The notes under the pieces are model-generated. The model was not told where the DNA came from. It did not search any database and saw nothing but the letters and a program-made list of their open reading frames with translations. Shown here piece after piece: positions 1-10,674 of a stretch of DNA of 64,000 nucleotides (the stretch's first letter is position 1; every line of letters starts with the position of its first letter). The stretch covers positions 62,001 through 126,000 of the forward strand of contig MU401520.1 of the NCBI GenBank assembly GCA_022579005.1, read 5' to 3'. The stretch is from Poronia punctata. Its lineage: Eukaryota; Ascomycota; Sordariomycetes; Xylariales; Xylariaceae. Made by a program: the position numbers and the translations under genes.

Positions 1-621
1 GCGCGTTCGAAACTGGTAGCTGAACGAATCTGTTCAGTAGCAGCAGCCTCAGTCCCCACCGTCGTCCTGCGAGTCGGCCAAATCGCAGCGGACAGCGAGC
101 AGGGCATCTGGAACGAGCGAGAACACATACCACTACTCGTGCGCAGCGCCTCAGAACTAAGGATTCTCCCGCGACTTGATCTCTCTTGCGAGTGGATGCC
201 CGTAGACATGGTGGCCACTACGATACTGCAACTGGCCAAAACTGTCACTGACACGGACACGGGCGCATCATTCTACAACGTCGTACCCCCACATGCCTTC
301 CCTTGGACCTCGAAATTTCTCCCCTCACTCCGGGAAGCGGGCCTCGTCTTTGATGAAGTCGACTTCCCGGAATGGCTCGCGCGTCTCCGCAAGCTTGGCG
401 ACGCGGCCGAGGACAGGCTACCAGCCGTGAAACTCGCAGACTACTACGAGAAGGCTTTCACATTGCCGACGGGGTCCAAATTGAAATTCGAGAACGCTCG
501 CGCGTGTCGCGATAGCGAGGCTCTTCGATCATGTCCTGAATTATCCGACGTGGCGGTTGTCCGCAAGATGCTGCGGTATTGGTTTCGTCAAGATCTGAAG
601 AATCAAGTCGGCGAGATTTAA
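1..621 (+). CDS. NRPS-like carboxylate/thioester reductase, C-terminal end (5' truncated by window)
   Basis: The reading frame is open from base 1 to the TAA at 619-621. The first residues ARSKLVAERI match the YxxxK active-site segment of the extended short-chain reductase (NAD_binding_4/thioester reductase) domain, with the tyrosine expected just outside the window. VVLRVGQIAAD and then CEWMPVDMVA follow at the usual spacing for this domain in fungal adenylation-thiolation-reductase enzymes (alpha-aminoadipate-reductase-like and other NRPS-like proteins). In that family the domain uses NADPH to release a carrier-bound acyl group as an aldehyde or alcohol. Only about 206 C-terminal residues are visible, so the adenylation and carrier domains, and hence the substrate, cannot be judged. 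No partner biosynthetic gene lies directly downstream. Confidence 0.85.
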   Translation, partial: ARSKLVAERICSVAAASVPTVVLRVGQIAADSEQGIWNEREHIPLLVRSASELRILPRLDLSCEWMPVDMVATTILQLAKTVTDTDTGASFYNVVPPHAFPWTSKFLPSLREAGLVFDEVDFPEWLARLRKLGDAAEDRLPAVKLADYYEKAFTLPTGSKLKFENARACRDSEALRSCPELSDVAVVRKMLRYWFRQDLKNQVGEI

Positions 622-1239
622 TCTAATGTCAATCTAGGGGGGAGAGGAGCGTGGTCGGAAGACTGGGGGGTAATAGATAGGTGAAGGCATCAGGTAGAAA
701 GAATATCGCGTTGAACTGGCCACTGCTTCTTGAATTTGAATTCAGATAATTTACCTCAACACGACCAGCCCACATTACAACATACATTCTTCATATATAC
801 AAGTGAAAAATGAAGCAAATAGCGAGTACCAGCTCATACCACGTACGTAATCGTGGTCGTGACATGAAATTGATAAAAGTCGAGAAACTTTGAAGATTTA
901 GTCTAGTCCATTTTGGGTTAACCCAAAAGTATCGAGTACTTGAAGAGTGGGACAGATGTTTTGCATCTTGCCTTGTGCCTGCTTTTTCGGCTCCAGTTAC
1001 AGCCTACAGCTTGGTCAACGTCATCGGTCGCTTGATTCATGAATACCTATTTATTACCCTGATATTGTAGTGTACACTTCCTAAAATTTCTAAGCCGTGT
1101 CGGTTGCATTCGTCTTAAGAACACTTAATTATACACTTTCAAAACAATAGAAACGAGTTTCTCGTGGTTACATCCGTTTGTTATTAGATCATCTCAATTT
1201 CAACCCTCCCTTCTTTTTAATGTCTCTACGAACCCGATT
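622..1239. other. Intergenic, AT-rich, no gene seen
   Basis: This stretch separates the reductase stop from the FIT start. No reading frame of note, tRNA-like sequence or repeat is visible. The last 100 bases are pyrimidine-rich, as is usual before fungal start codons, and probably hold the FIT gene promoter and 5' UTR. Confidence 0.6.
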
Positions 1240-2307
1240 ATGATGCCAGAAAATCAATACCCCCTGCGATCACGAGAAAAAACGATGACCGGCTCTACTA
1301 GACAAAACGGCACGTCCGGTGCAGAGACTATAGATCCACGCCCGACGCAAGCGACAAAGCGTAGTTCACCGTTCCTCCCCACGCCACTCGAAGGTCGCTT
1401 CTTAATCGTATACCCCGCCATCCTCCTCTTCGGCACCCTGTTCTCGGTCCTGTCACCCGAGACACGCGGCGCTCCCTTTGACACGGCACGGCAATCCCAC
1501 GTCCAGGCGCTGGCGCCGTCATACTTTGCGCGCAAAGATAATCTGTTCAACGTCCTCTTCGTCAAGCGCGGGTGGCTGTGGATCACACTCGCGTTCGGCG
1601 GATTCGTCGCCACCCACCCGACATTCCAGAATCCGAGGACCGCTACCAGGGCCGCTATCCGGTGGGCTCTGGTTACCGCGTGGTGGTTTTTCGTCACGCA
1701 GTGGTTCTTCGGGCCCCCACTCATCGACCGCGGGTTTAGGCTCACTGGCGGCCGGTGTGAGCCCGCCCATGAGGCTGTCGCCCGGGGCACGGCGGACACG
1801 AAAGAACTCTTCACTGCGGCGGCGTGCAGGACGGCTGGCGGAAACTGGAGCGGCGGTCATGATATCTCCGGACATGTGTTCCTGCTCGTGCTGGGAAGCT
1901 GTTTCCTCATACAGGAAGTTCTGTGGGTCATCCTAAAGGCTGGCTCGAAAGTCTGGGGTAGAGGGGATGATAGATCTGTCGTCATGGACGATGGGGCTGT
2001 CAAAAGTGCTCATATCGAATCGGATCGTACGGCGGTGCACCACGAGCGGCATCTTGGAATCGGCGGCAAGTTTGCCTTGGGTGTAGTCGGTTTAGCGACG
2101 TGGATGCTGCTCATGACGGCTATCTATTTCCACACGTGGATTGAAAAGGTAATTATTTTTAACTCCAATTAAACCCAGAAGTTGTATATGCTGACATTTG
2201 CCTAGTTTACCGGCCTCGTCGTTGCTACCGCCGGCTTCTACACGGTCTACGTCCTCCCTAGATGGACGCCGGCTCTGAGGAATATTATTGGGCTGCCTGG
2301 CATATAA
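1240..2307 (+). CDS. FIT family protein (fat-storage-inducing transmembrane / Scs3-like)
   Basis: Exons 1240..2148 and 2206..2307 are joined by a 57-nt intron (gtaatt...cctag, phase 0) and give 336 residues. The protein is multi-pass, with hydrophobic segments near 55-72, 112-125, 140-158, 212-232 and 278-298. Two family signatures are present: DISGH, with His212, and YFHTWIEK, with His298. These correspond to the two conserved histidines of FIT2/Scs3, an ER membrane acyl-CoA diphosphatase needed for lipid-droplet budding and phospholipid balance. The second exon (FTGLVVATAGFYTVY) supplies the last membrane segment. A second methionine at 1285 is an alternative start, since the first 15 residues carry no domain. 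The 186-residue antisense frame over this gene is a shadow. Confidence 0.9.
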
Positions 2308-2971
2308 AAATCGGCAGGCGCGCGTCCGGATTGTATCGACGGCATTGTACGAGTACATGGACACGGAACATATACCTACCTACTTAGAATGTACACACGA
2401 ATATTAGACCCCTCGACAGACATACTCCTTTTTGCGAGCACGACGTGCACCTCGATAACGACTTGCTAGCTGCGCCTATCGGCCCAGCGGAAGGAATCAC
2501 GGCTCTAGGCCATCTGGCACTACGTGGTGCTGGTCTAAGAAGTACGTATCTGGGACATGGCGACATGGCGGATTTCTCTGCCTGGGCTTTCCTGCTACAG
2601 AACACATCTCAGTCGGCAATCTCGAGTGCACATCTTGTAGAATTGAGACGTCGTATGAATTAGTACCTCATACTAGAGGCTGCTAATTCTTAGGCTTCTT
2701 GGGCACGTATACGCCCTCTGTTGCCATGCAGCCGTGCCATAATTACTTTTACGTCGATAATAGACGGAATACAGGTGGTGATGCCGTGACAACCACAAGC
2801 CCCGATCCGAGTCCGTCAGTGTCACAATTCTGTGTGCCCTACTTTCGAGAGCTTTAGTTCGGTCTCGCCAGCCATTTCACAACGAGGATCAAATACCTAA
2901 TAAACGCCACCCTACCTACAAAAAGCCAGTTTAGCACCTCATGACTCAGTTAAGAAGAATATTCACCCGCC
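2308..2971. other. Intergenic between convergent FIT and isochorismatase genes
   Basis: No coding region is recognisable. Two short opposing frames around 2384-2663 lack any family signature and are treated as chance. The stretch should contain the two 3' UTRs. Confidence 0.5.
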
Positions 2972-3532
2972 TCAATCCAGCAGTTCAAGCACTTGCTGAG
3001 TCGTCATGACCGGGCCATACCCATAATCATAACCCTCCAAAGCCCTCCTATGGCTCTCCTCACTCGTCGAGCCGCAAGCATCACCAACCAACCACGTCTC
3101 ATACCCTCTGTTAAACGCACTTCTGGCCGTGGTATCACAACAACAATTAGCCATGACACCGCAAACCACCACTCTCTCTATACCCTTACTCTCCATTATT
3201 TCGGTTAGGTTTGTGTTGATGAATGCATCGTACGTGTTCTTGGCTACTATAATGGCGGTAGAGGTAGAAGTGGGCATGGATTTCTGGATCCTCCACTCGT
3301 CGGAGCCGGACGCTATGCTGTTTTCCGGTCCCCATTTTCGCACTATTTGGTTCGGGGACGGGTTTGCGAACGAGTTCTTCGTGAGAGTGGCCGTGTTGGG
3401 TGTAAAGATTATGGTCGATGAGGTTGATTTAAAGGCGGATATGAGTTTTTGAATGTTGGGAAGGGCGGTTCGAGTCATGGGCTCGAAGTATACTTGCATG
3501 TCGATTACGAGGAGGGCTGTTGGCGGTGACAT
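2972..3532 (-). CDS. Isochorismatase-like cysteine hydrolase
   Basis: A single-exon gene of 186 residues starts at the ATG at 3532. It has the compact alpha/beta isochorismatase fold: ALLVIDMQ at the N-terminus gives catalytic Asp11, VAKNTYDAF gives Lys98, and VVVCGVMANCCCDTTARSAF holds the nucleophilic cysteine (Cys131 by alignment, within a run of three cysteines) followed by the TAR motif. The length is typical of the family. Members hydrolyse amides such as nicotinamide, N-carbamoyl compounds or isochorismate-like ethers, and some fungal ones are secreted effectors. There is no signal peptide here, so a cytosolic enzyme is likely. The substrate cannot be deduced. The gene stands alone and is not part of a visible cluster. 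Confidence 0.88.
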   Translation of the reverse strand: MSPPTALLVIDMQVYFEPMTRTALPNIQKLISAFKSTSSTIIFTPNTATLTKNSFANPSPNQIVRKWGPENSIASGSDEWRIQKSMPTSTSTAIIVAKNTYDAFINTNLTEIMESKGIERVVVCGVMANCCCDTTARSAFNRGYETWLVGDACGSTSEESHRRALEGYDYGYGPVMTTQQVLELLD

Positions 3533-4254
3533 GGCTATCGAATTATCTCTTGTGGTTTTGTTCCGATGATCGCGCCTCTAGGTTCAAGGATAGAACTGTA
3601 TAGTAGGATTACCTACATAGCATACTTGGGACTTGGAGCAGCGCACTTGCTTTACTCGACCTCTTGTCTGTAAAAACTCTAGCGGAAATAAAATGTATGA
3701 CGTTTAAGACGACGTGCTTTACTAAGTTGACATGACGCGGTCACAGAAAACACATGTTCAGATTATGTACGTAGGTACCTAGGCATGCTTGTATATATCG
3801 GGGACTGAAACTTGGTCTGATCTGGCGTTTGGCGCGCAAGTTCCAAGGTTAGCTAGATCTTCTTCATAATCCTTATTTAAGTAACAAATATATTTTTAGT
3901 AAAGCCTTTTGCCTTGTGTTATTAATAACGACGGGAGTAACAGTGGAGGTCCCAAGAAAGCTTGAAGTTGGTAGCCACCGAGCGTTCCGTTTCAAGTTAT
4001 CGTGGCTTTTTGCGCATGTCCTGGTCACCGGAATCAGGCACGGCTAGTATTCGGAAGAACCTGGAACTATCTACAGTATTTTTACACAGGGGATCTGATG
4101 ACGATGACGATGACTTGGCGACGTTCTGGATCGGATCAAGCAATTTGACGGAAAGAAGAACGATTGATACTCGTGGTCATATCTCCCAAGTATCCGAGGA
4201 AGTCGAATTACTACCTGTTTTGTGCACGCAAAGTGCCCCCCTTTTTCGAGCGAT
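3533..4254. other. Intergenic, no intact gene
   Basis: This holds the promoter of the minus-strand isochorismatase gene and the region before the esterase relic. A 116-codon plus frame (3962-4312) includes a run of six Asp codons and resembles no protein I know. Its 3' end overlaps the relic in a different frame, so it is probably chance or decayed N-terminal sequence. Confidence 0.45.
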
Positions 4255-5874
4255 ATATACCAGGATACGAGGGAGAAGTGGCGAGTCACTGTGGATGCTA
4301 ATAATGAGTTGATTGATTACCGGGTATGTTTTGTGTTTGCTTCTCTCTCTCTCTCTCTGTCTGTCTCTGTCCTGACAATGACATTGATTCTGAATCGAAA
4401 CCCGGCAGATTCCGTCATCGTTTTGAGTTTTCGGTTTCTCGGCATAAGATATTCCGAGAAGATTCAAAGGTTTGAGTATTCGAGGCCGTATTCCGGGAAT
4501 GATGGGAGTACCTAGTACGCGTGCTACCGAGTATGGAGAAATGTGTGTCCAGGGAGGTGGTGGTGGTGGTGGTGGTGGTAGTGAGGATTGTTTGTTTCTC
4601 AATATTTATATTATACTACGTATCTTCCGGGCCCGAGCACGGCTTTATATTCGTTGAAGCCGGTTATGGCATGTTTGATATTTTCTTTTTTGGAAAAACG
4701 AAGTAGAGGTTGGGTATGCTGATGCTTTGGGGTTGGGGTAGTTCTGGATACAGTATGTGGTTGCCCCCTCTAATTCGAGTTACTTTGTTGTTCCTGTGGC
4801 GGAATCGCCCGCTCCATTACGGGGACACGGACAATTGACAATTTCGATTATATAGTGGCGGAGCATTTGTTGCGGGGACTGGAAACGACCCGGTGTTTGA
4901 CGGGCGAAATCTAGCTTCAAGGAGCGACGCCGTCGTTGTCACCATCAACTATCGCTTAGGAACCTTTGGCTTCCTTGCCCTGAATGATGGCGTCACTAAT
5001 GGGGACTTCGGTCTCGGAGATCGTGAGTAATGCATCAGCAACACCAATTCGCCGTGATAGGTCTTCGGTACAAGGGCTGGTTTTAGACCGATGAAGAGAT
5101 GGTAGCGCTTGAACCGTTCTATCCCCGCCACTCCGCTAGATGGACTCGAGACGGTGGCGTCTTCTCTTGTAGTCGATGGAACATACCTCACCAAGGACGA
5201 ACTGCAACTCAGGGGCGCGAAACTTCCTACCCATCTTCTCATGGGAATAACTCGTGATGATAGTGCCGCCGCCATTGCATTTCCTGAAACCGCTGATGTA
5301 TCTGCATATCTCGCGAATCTAAACTTCGACATCCCACCTTTGTTTGACGCTATTCCCGATTCCCGACATCGATAACCAAACACTAGCCCTATTCAACATG
5401 TCATCCCATCTGACGACAGACGCCTATTTTAGATGCATCGACTGGGAAACCGTTTACCAAGCTGTCCAAAACGACCGTCTGGACTCCGCTTATTACTACG
5501 AGTTCAACCGCACATACCAGATCACGAACTGGCCGAAGCGCGATATTTGCGAGCCGCCGAAAACGGAATCACGGCCTTTGGGAGATCCAAATGGCGAGTA
5601 TTTCAAATGCTATTCTGGCGAACTGTATTACCTCTTCGGTAACCTTGCTCGAGATGACCTTCCTATGCGAGATGAGTTTGATTTGCCTTTTCAACAATTC
5701 GTTGTCGATTCTTTTAGTTCGTTTGCGACGACTTATGATCCGGACCCCGACTTCGCTTTCCTTCAAGCAAGAGGTTATGATGATACTCTTAGGGCTGTCC
5801 AACATGATGGGAGATGGAATCCTGTTACCAAGGATAGGGCCCCGGTAAGGATACTGCAATGGTCCGAGTACTGA
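4255..5874 (+). pseudogene. Decayed type-B carboxylesterase/lipase (cholinesterase family)
   Basis: Family blocks occur in the right order but in several frames. VTVDANNELIDYR (to 4323) is followed by an intron-like gap. Then come SFRFLGIRYSE and RFEYSRPYSG, TRATEYGEMCVQ with a (GGT)8 run and SEDCLFLNIY near 4520-4610, GGAFVAGTGNDPVFDGRNLASR with VVVTINYRLGTFGFLAL at 4856-4985, VVDGTYLTKDELQ and LMGITRDD at 5170-5260, and the C-terminal block with SGELYYLFG at 5344-5874. Breaks are a frameshift near 4505, loss of the whole nucleophile-elbow segment (only about 100 bases lie between GDFGLGD and the VVDG block, where some 150 residues are expected), a frameshift near 5350, and Tyr where the catalytic His of the C-H-[SA]-G-E-L motif is expected. 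The gene cannot make an active esterase. Confidence 0.85.
4556..4579 (+). repeat. (GGT)8 microsatellite inside the esterase relic
   Basis: Eight GGT units encode a poly-Gly or poly-Val run, depending on frame, exactly between the conserved CVQ and SEDCLFLN blocks. Working family members have only a few residues there. Confidence 0.9.
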
Positions 5875-7079
5875 TAGTTTGTTTGGTGATGATTTGCAGT
5901 GTCGATATTTTGGGTTACCTGGTTCCTATTAAGATGCTCTAGTTAGTATCTTTTGGTAGAGAATTTTTTCGGGACAAGGTATAAGGGCGGATTATTAAAG
6001 GAATATACATTTTTGATTTGGGGCTATTTTGTGATGGTCGGTAACCCTCATTTCTTTTCAGTATGCAGACATACAAAGCGTGATGTTACTCTCAATGAAA
6101 AGCGATATAGTTATCTCGAATCTGGTCATTCCTACACTTTAGTGCCATAACTTACTAGAGTCTTTGTACCAGCACATCGTAATCACATGTTGCAGTCACT
6201 GGCGTGAACCTAAAATTGCCCCTGAATCCATCACGTGACTTAATCGACTACATACCATCTATTTTCCCCATTACTTTGCGTGGCAAGTAGTAGAATTGGG
6301 AACTTAAGAGGTGCAGGTTATTGTCTAGGTGATGTAATTCCTTTTTTGCCAAGAAACATTCTTTAAAATCACAGATATGGACAATGCCGGCCGGGAGCCG
6401 GAAGTGACACGGCAGCGGGGCCGAATCTGACCTCATCCCGGACTCCGGGTCAACGTCTCAGTTCGGTATCGGTATTACCGCCTTACGGCCGGGCACGGTT
6501 CAAGGTTTTTATGTACCTGTACATGACGATAATGATGAATCTAAATGTAAATTACACAATGGATGCTATTGTTGTCGGATTTTCACAAGGGCATGAATGC
6601 ACTTGACGTTCATGAATGGATGTTTGCCGCAAGAAGGTTATTGAGCCTAACTGCATATGTACTGTGAGCTTCTGATATGTATTCACCTGTGTCTTTGTCT
6701 TTTAGTATCGGTCTGTGAGCAGAATAGGCAGATATTTCCTTGTGCCTATCATAACGGGATCTGACAGCTGTGGACGTGATTTCAAATAACACATCGAATG
6801 ACGGTCTCACTTGACATTCTTGGTATTGGGTGCATTGGGAACTTTACCAAACATGCTTGTATAGACCAAAGCTCCTCTGGAAGAACACAGTCTTCTACTA
6901 CTACCGCACCCATGATCATTGTAAATAAAACAAACACTTCTATCCAAATAGTCCAGACTTCGGAGACCCGCCCAAACATCCCCAAGGCGGGTCCTCTCCC
7001 CTAAGGTAGGTACCATTTGCAAAGGTACAAAGCGACTTGGGAGCGTCGACATGGTCGACGATCTTATTTTTTCCCCCCA
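5875..7079. other. Intergenic, no gene recognised
   Basis: Only short frames under 85 codons occur, overlapping on both strands at 6780-7060 without family signatures. A CACGTG E-box is present near 6233. Nothing else can be supported. Confidence 0.5.
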
Positions 7080-7370
7080 GGGTATATGTGTGTAGGTAGG
7101 TACATAAATTTCTCTCTACCTTTTCCCTATCTAGCCACCCATAAAATCTCTTCCTCAGAACCACACAACCACACCTTTCATACTTCCTTCTTCATCCTGC
7201 CTCGCTTACTGAAGAAGTTTCTGATTTCCACACCTACTTGACTCTCTCTTGATTCTTCTTTGTAGAATTACATTTTCTTCTGTGGCCAAGCTTTTCAAGA
7301 GTGCAGATTAGTTGTTTCTTCTACGCTGCCACTTCGCACATCCTCTTTACTTTCCACAAGTTACGACCCG

Positions 7371-7650
7371 GTTGCCCGCTTTTCTACCATCTACCTACTG
7401 CGAGGTAAGTTTCAAGAATATTACGGCGTACCCTGGCAGATTTGCGAATTATTCTACTCTGCTCGTCACTACATTACACACTTGTCTACTACTCTCTTCC
7501 TCAACGATTCCGTTGCCTGCTTACCTTCGACTGCGAAGTAAGTAAGTTTCAAGAACACTGCTTTGGTAGACTTGCAGATTATTCTACTCTGCTTGCCACA
7601 TACATACACACACTCTTCTATACCATTTCCCTCTACTTCCTTTTCTTTGC
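7371..7650 (+). repeat. Two imperfect copies of a ~140-bp unit
   Basis: Copy 1 starts at 7371 (GTTGCCCGCTT) and copy 2 at 7512 (GTTGCCTGCTT). In both, the same ordered landmarks follow: a CTGCGA block, GTAAGTTTCAAGA, a GGCAG or TTGCAG, then ATTATTCTACTCTGCT. Each unit therefore carries a donor-like GTAAGT and an acceptor-like AG 33-36 bases later. Confidence 0.7.
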
Positions 7651-8057
7651 AGAATTGATTGATTCTGTGTCGACTTACCTTGCCTTCCACCGGAAGCAAG
7701 CAATCAAGCAAGAAATATTCTGCATTGGTGTGCTAAGGATTTTACCTACTCGTCACTATACATACATACTGCCCTCTAGTGTTTCCCTTCATCATCTTCT
7801 TCTTTTGCAGAGCATTGCACGGCGACGAGCTTGAGAACATACTCACTCATCGATCCGTACCCTACCTACGTCTCTGGTTTTCTTCATCTTTGCGGAATTA
7901 CGATTCTGTCTGTGGTCAGAAAGCTTTGAAATACCTTCTCTCGTCATTCGTCTTTACGATTTGACACTCATCCGACCGCGAGATTGAGGATACTACCTAC
8001 TCGTCTACACAATCACGTCTTTTTTATTTAAGAAGTTTCCGCGAGCTTCAGGGCAGT

Positions 8058-8577
8058 CATACGAGATACCAGTTACTCTTCGCCGATACAGTACTTATAT
8101 CGCAGTTCTTTCTGTCTGTTTGAAGACGTTTACGGTTCATCATACTCGAGATCACCTTTTCGTTGCCCGCTACGTTTACGGAAACCACAGACTTTTTTCT
8201 GTCCGCTTATCATAAACTTGAAGACATACTTGAGATCGCTACACGTGGTTATATCGTCGTCTCTCTACTTTACGAAAAGCACAGTTCTCTGTTCGCTTGA
8301 AGATTGCCGTATTAGAGATCTCTACTCGTTGCCGATACGTTACGGTTATCGCGGTTCTCTCTGTCTGCTTATCGTAAGCTTCAAGACATCTACAGTCGTT
8401 CTATTCAGATCTCCACTCGTCGTCTCTACGTTTCGCAAGTCACAATACTCTGTCCGCTTGAAGATAACAATACTCGAGACTTTTTACTCGTGGTTATATC
8501 GTCGCCTATACTTTACGGAAAGCACAGTTCTCTGTTCGCTTTAAGATAGCCGTACTCGAGACTTTTACTCGTCACGT
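8058..8577 (+). repeat. Degenerate ~80-bp tandem repeat, six or more copies
   Basis: Recurring landmarks are TACTCGAGA, then TTACTCGT, then GTTATATCGTCG or GCCGATACG, then TTTACGGAAAGCACAG or a variant, then TCTCTGTTCGCTT, then GAAGAT. Copies begin near 8058, 8139, 8229, 8310, 8398, 8471 and (partial) 8552, so the period varies from about 73 to 92 bp. The copies have diverged enough to be old. Confidence 0.7.
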
Positions 8578-8927
8578 CTTGCACCATATTCAGAACTGCA
8601 TATCAGAGTGGTACATTGATCAAGCAAACAAGTCTCGACGAGAAATATACATCTTGTCGCCTCAGATATCCGCTCAGAAGCTCCGATTATCCGCCTCTTC
8701 TGTTCTGTTTAGTTCCAGATATCCATCAGTAAGTTTCAAACCTTTTATATTTCCTCTATGATATCTACCATGGTAGAAACACACATTGCCATTCCCTACT
8801 TGGCTTGAGAGACGATATATCCTGTTTCATTGAATACAGTTATCTCCGTCTCCCTATTCCATCGCCCCTTCCACTCTATATGTAGAAAACCAATTCGTCA
8901 GTAACTAACCAACCTTGAACACGATAG

Positions 8928-9732
8928 GGATTCGATACAAGTATACCAAAACATTCACTCCTGCGGCTTCGGTTCGGAACATATCTCAGTCTATTGTGAG
9001 TAATACACCAATATGTCGACAATGCCTTGGACTACCTCTCTATTTCTACCATTATTCAATCGATCTATGTTTGCTAACAATAGACGAAAGCTTCTCATTA
9101 GAGTTACACTGCTGTCCTTACGCTGCCGGTTTCCTGGGACGAATAGTTCTATCGGCATCAGTCTCTCGGTTTCTTGTAAGTGGTCCCACCTATTCCTACA
9201 TATCAACCAGGTCTTACCTTATATTGTTCCCACACGTCTACTATACTATCACCATATACATCCATACTAACTGATTAGACACAAGCTACATACCCGAGTT
9301 ACGCTACCGTATCTTCATCTCCGGATCTCCTTCCAGTCTCATCGATCTCTGGTCTAGTGTAAGTGAGCCCCATCACCTCGTCATCTCACACATACTCTCT
9401 CATACATCTACCATACCGTATTTACCTATACTTAACAAGTTATACAGGGTCATCATACTCCAGTATTTCGTTTACGGTTGTGCTCTTTCACAACTCTTTA
9501 TACCACCGTCGTCTGTCGGCTCGCAAGCTTTCTCCGTTATGTAAGTTCTGCTTTTCCAATCTCACCTCTGATGAACATGCGACTCACAATATGAGATAGG
9601 GACGTAGGATCCTCGGCCAAGTCATTTCGGTTTTATCAAGAACGAGTAAGTCATGTCTACCACCTGATTTCCCCAGTGAGACGTAAAGAACACTCGCTAA
9701 CCTGTCCGAATAGATACTTATAATCAGCCATC
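8928..9732 (+). other. Predicted multi-intron 5' leader of the 9733 gene
   Basis: A ladder of textbook fungal introns ends just before the ATG at 9733. They are 8729..8927 (CTAAC at 8905), 8996..9083 (GTGAGT, CTAAC at 9074), 9176..9278 (GTAAGT, CTAAC at 9267), 9359..9447 (GTAAGT, CTTAAC at 9431), 9541..9599 (GTAAGT) and 9646..9713 (GTAAGT, CTAAC at 9697). They leave exons of 68, 92, 80, 93 and 46 nt plus 19 nt before the ATG. An in-frame TAA at 9721-9723 shows that these exons cannot extend the downstream protein, so they are an untranslated leader or belong to another transcript. Splicing is inferred, not observed. Confidence 0.55.
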
Positions 9733-10643
9733 ATGCCTCTAGCCACGGGCTCGTTGATTGCCATCATCATTGCCCCCGTAGCGGGTGCGGCGGCGAGCGG
9801 GTGGATCATCCACCGGTTCCGCGCGGCTAGACGCCGCCAGAACGATGAGGAGGCCCAGCTGGGCATCGAGTTGGAGAACATGCCGGCCCAGCCAGCGCCT
9901 GTGACGCGTAAGTATAATCTGTCTCCTTCTTTAACCACAACCCCGGCGTAAATAGCTATACAAATCATTCATTCATAAAAAAAAAAAAAAGAAGGGGTAA
10001 ACTAACAAGAACAACTGACCAGCCCCCGGCCAAACCACCCCCTTGGAGCGCTTGCCGACGCCTCGGCCCATAACGGACTATACCCGCGGGCTAAGCTCGC
10101 ACCCGCCCTCCCGCGATGACCTGCGGACGGCGGCCCGGGCCCTGGACCCGACCACTCCGGCGCAAGAGGCGTCCCCACCTCCCCCTCCCCCTCCCCCTCC
10201 TGGCCTGCTTCCCTCGGCCATGGCCCGCCCCGCCGACTACGAGCTCCGCGTCGCACAAGCGGCGTCATTTACCACCCGCCTCGGCCGCCTCGCCCCGCCG
10301 TCCCCCTCTCGTCGAGGAGGACAGGTGTTCTCTGACGACATCGACATCGATGTCGAAAATAACCCCCTGGAGCCGAGAGAGGCTCGTGGACCTCAGGTCC
10401 AGATTTTAACCTCCCGCCTGGCCGGCGTCATCATGGCCATGGATGACGAGGAAGAAGAGGAGGACGGAGAAGCGGTTCGTCACCGCAATGAAGCTTACGA
10501 GACCCTCACGGGCTCATCTGGTGCCGGCCTTGCCCTTTCCCTTGCCTCTGCTCCCCTTGCCCCCGCCCCTCCCGCCCCCGCTGCCGAGAACCAGTCTCGG
10601 TGGTCCGAGTCGTCCGTTGGTTCTGGTTCGGTTTCCGCTGCCC

Positions 10644-10674
<31 letters not shown>

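Larger units (their letters stand above)
7080..8727 (+). other. Pyrimidine-rich repeat-bearing leader region upstream of the 9733 gene
   Basis: The plus strand is strongly T/C-rich with many short open frames, an expected by-product of low purine content. It contains two degenerate tandem-repeat families (7371-7650 and 8058-8577). It also holds several splice-signal-like strings: GTAAGTTTCAAGA at 7405, the same motif as GTAAGTTTCAAGA at 7542, GTAAGCTTCAAGA at 8374, and polypyrimidine-GCAG ends near 7438, 7579, 7653 and 7811. I cannot identify a protein. It may be a long promoter/5' UTR, a spliced noncoding transcript or the remains of a repetitive gene. Confidence 0.45.

Noticed and set aside
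1254..1814. 186-codon minus-strand frame over the FIT gene
   Set aside because: It lies wholly antisense to a well-supported conserved gene and has no family signature; a shadow frame.
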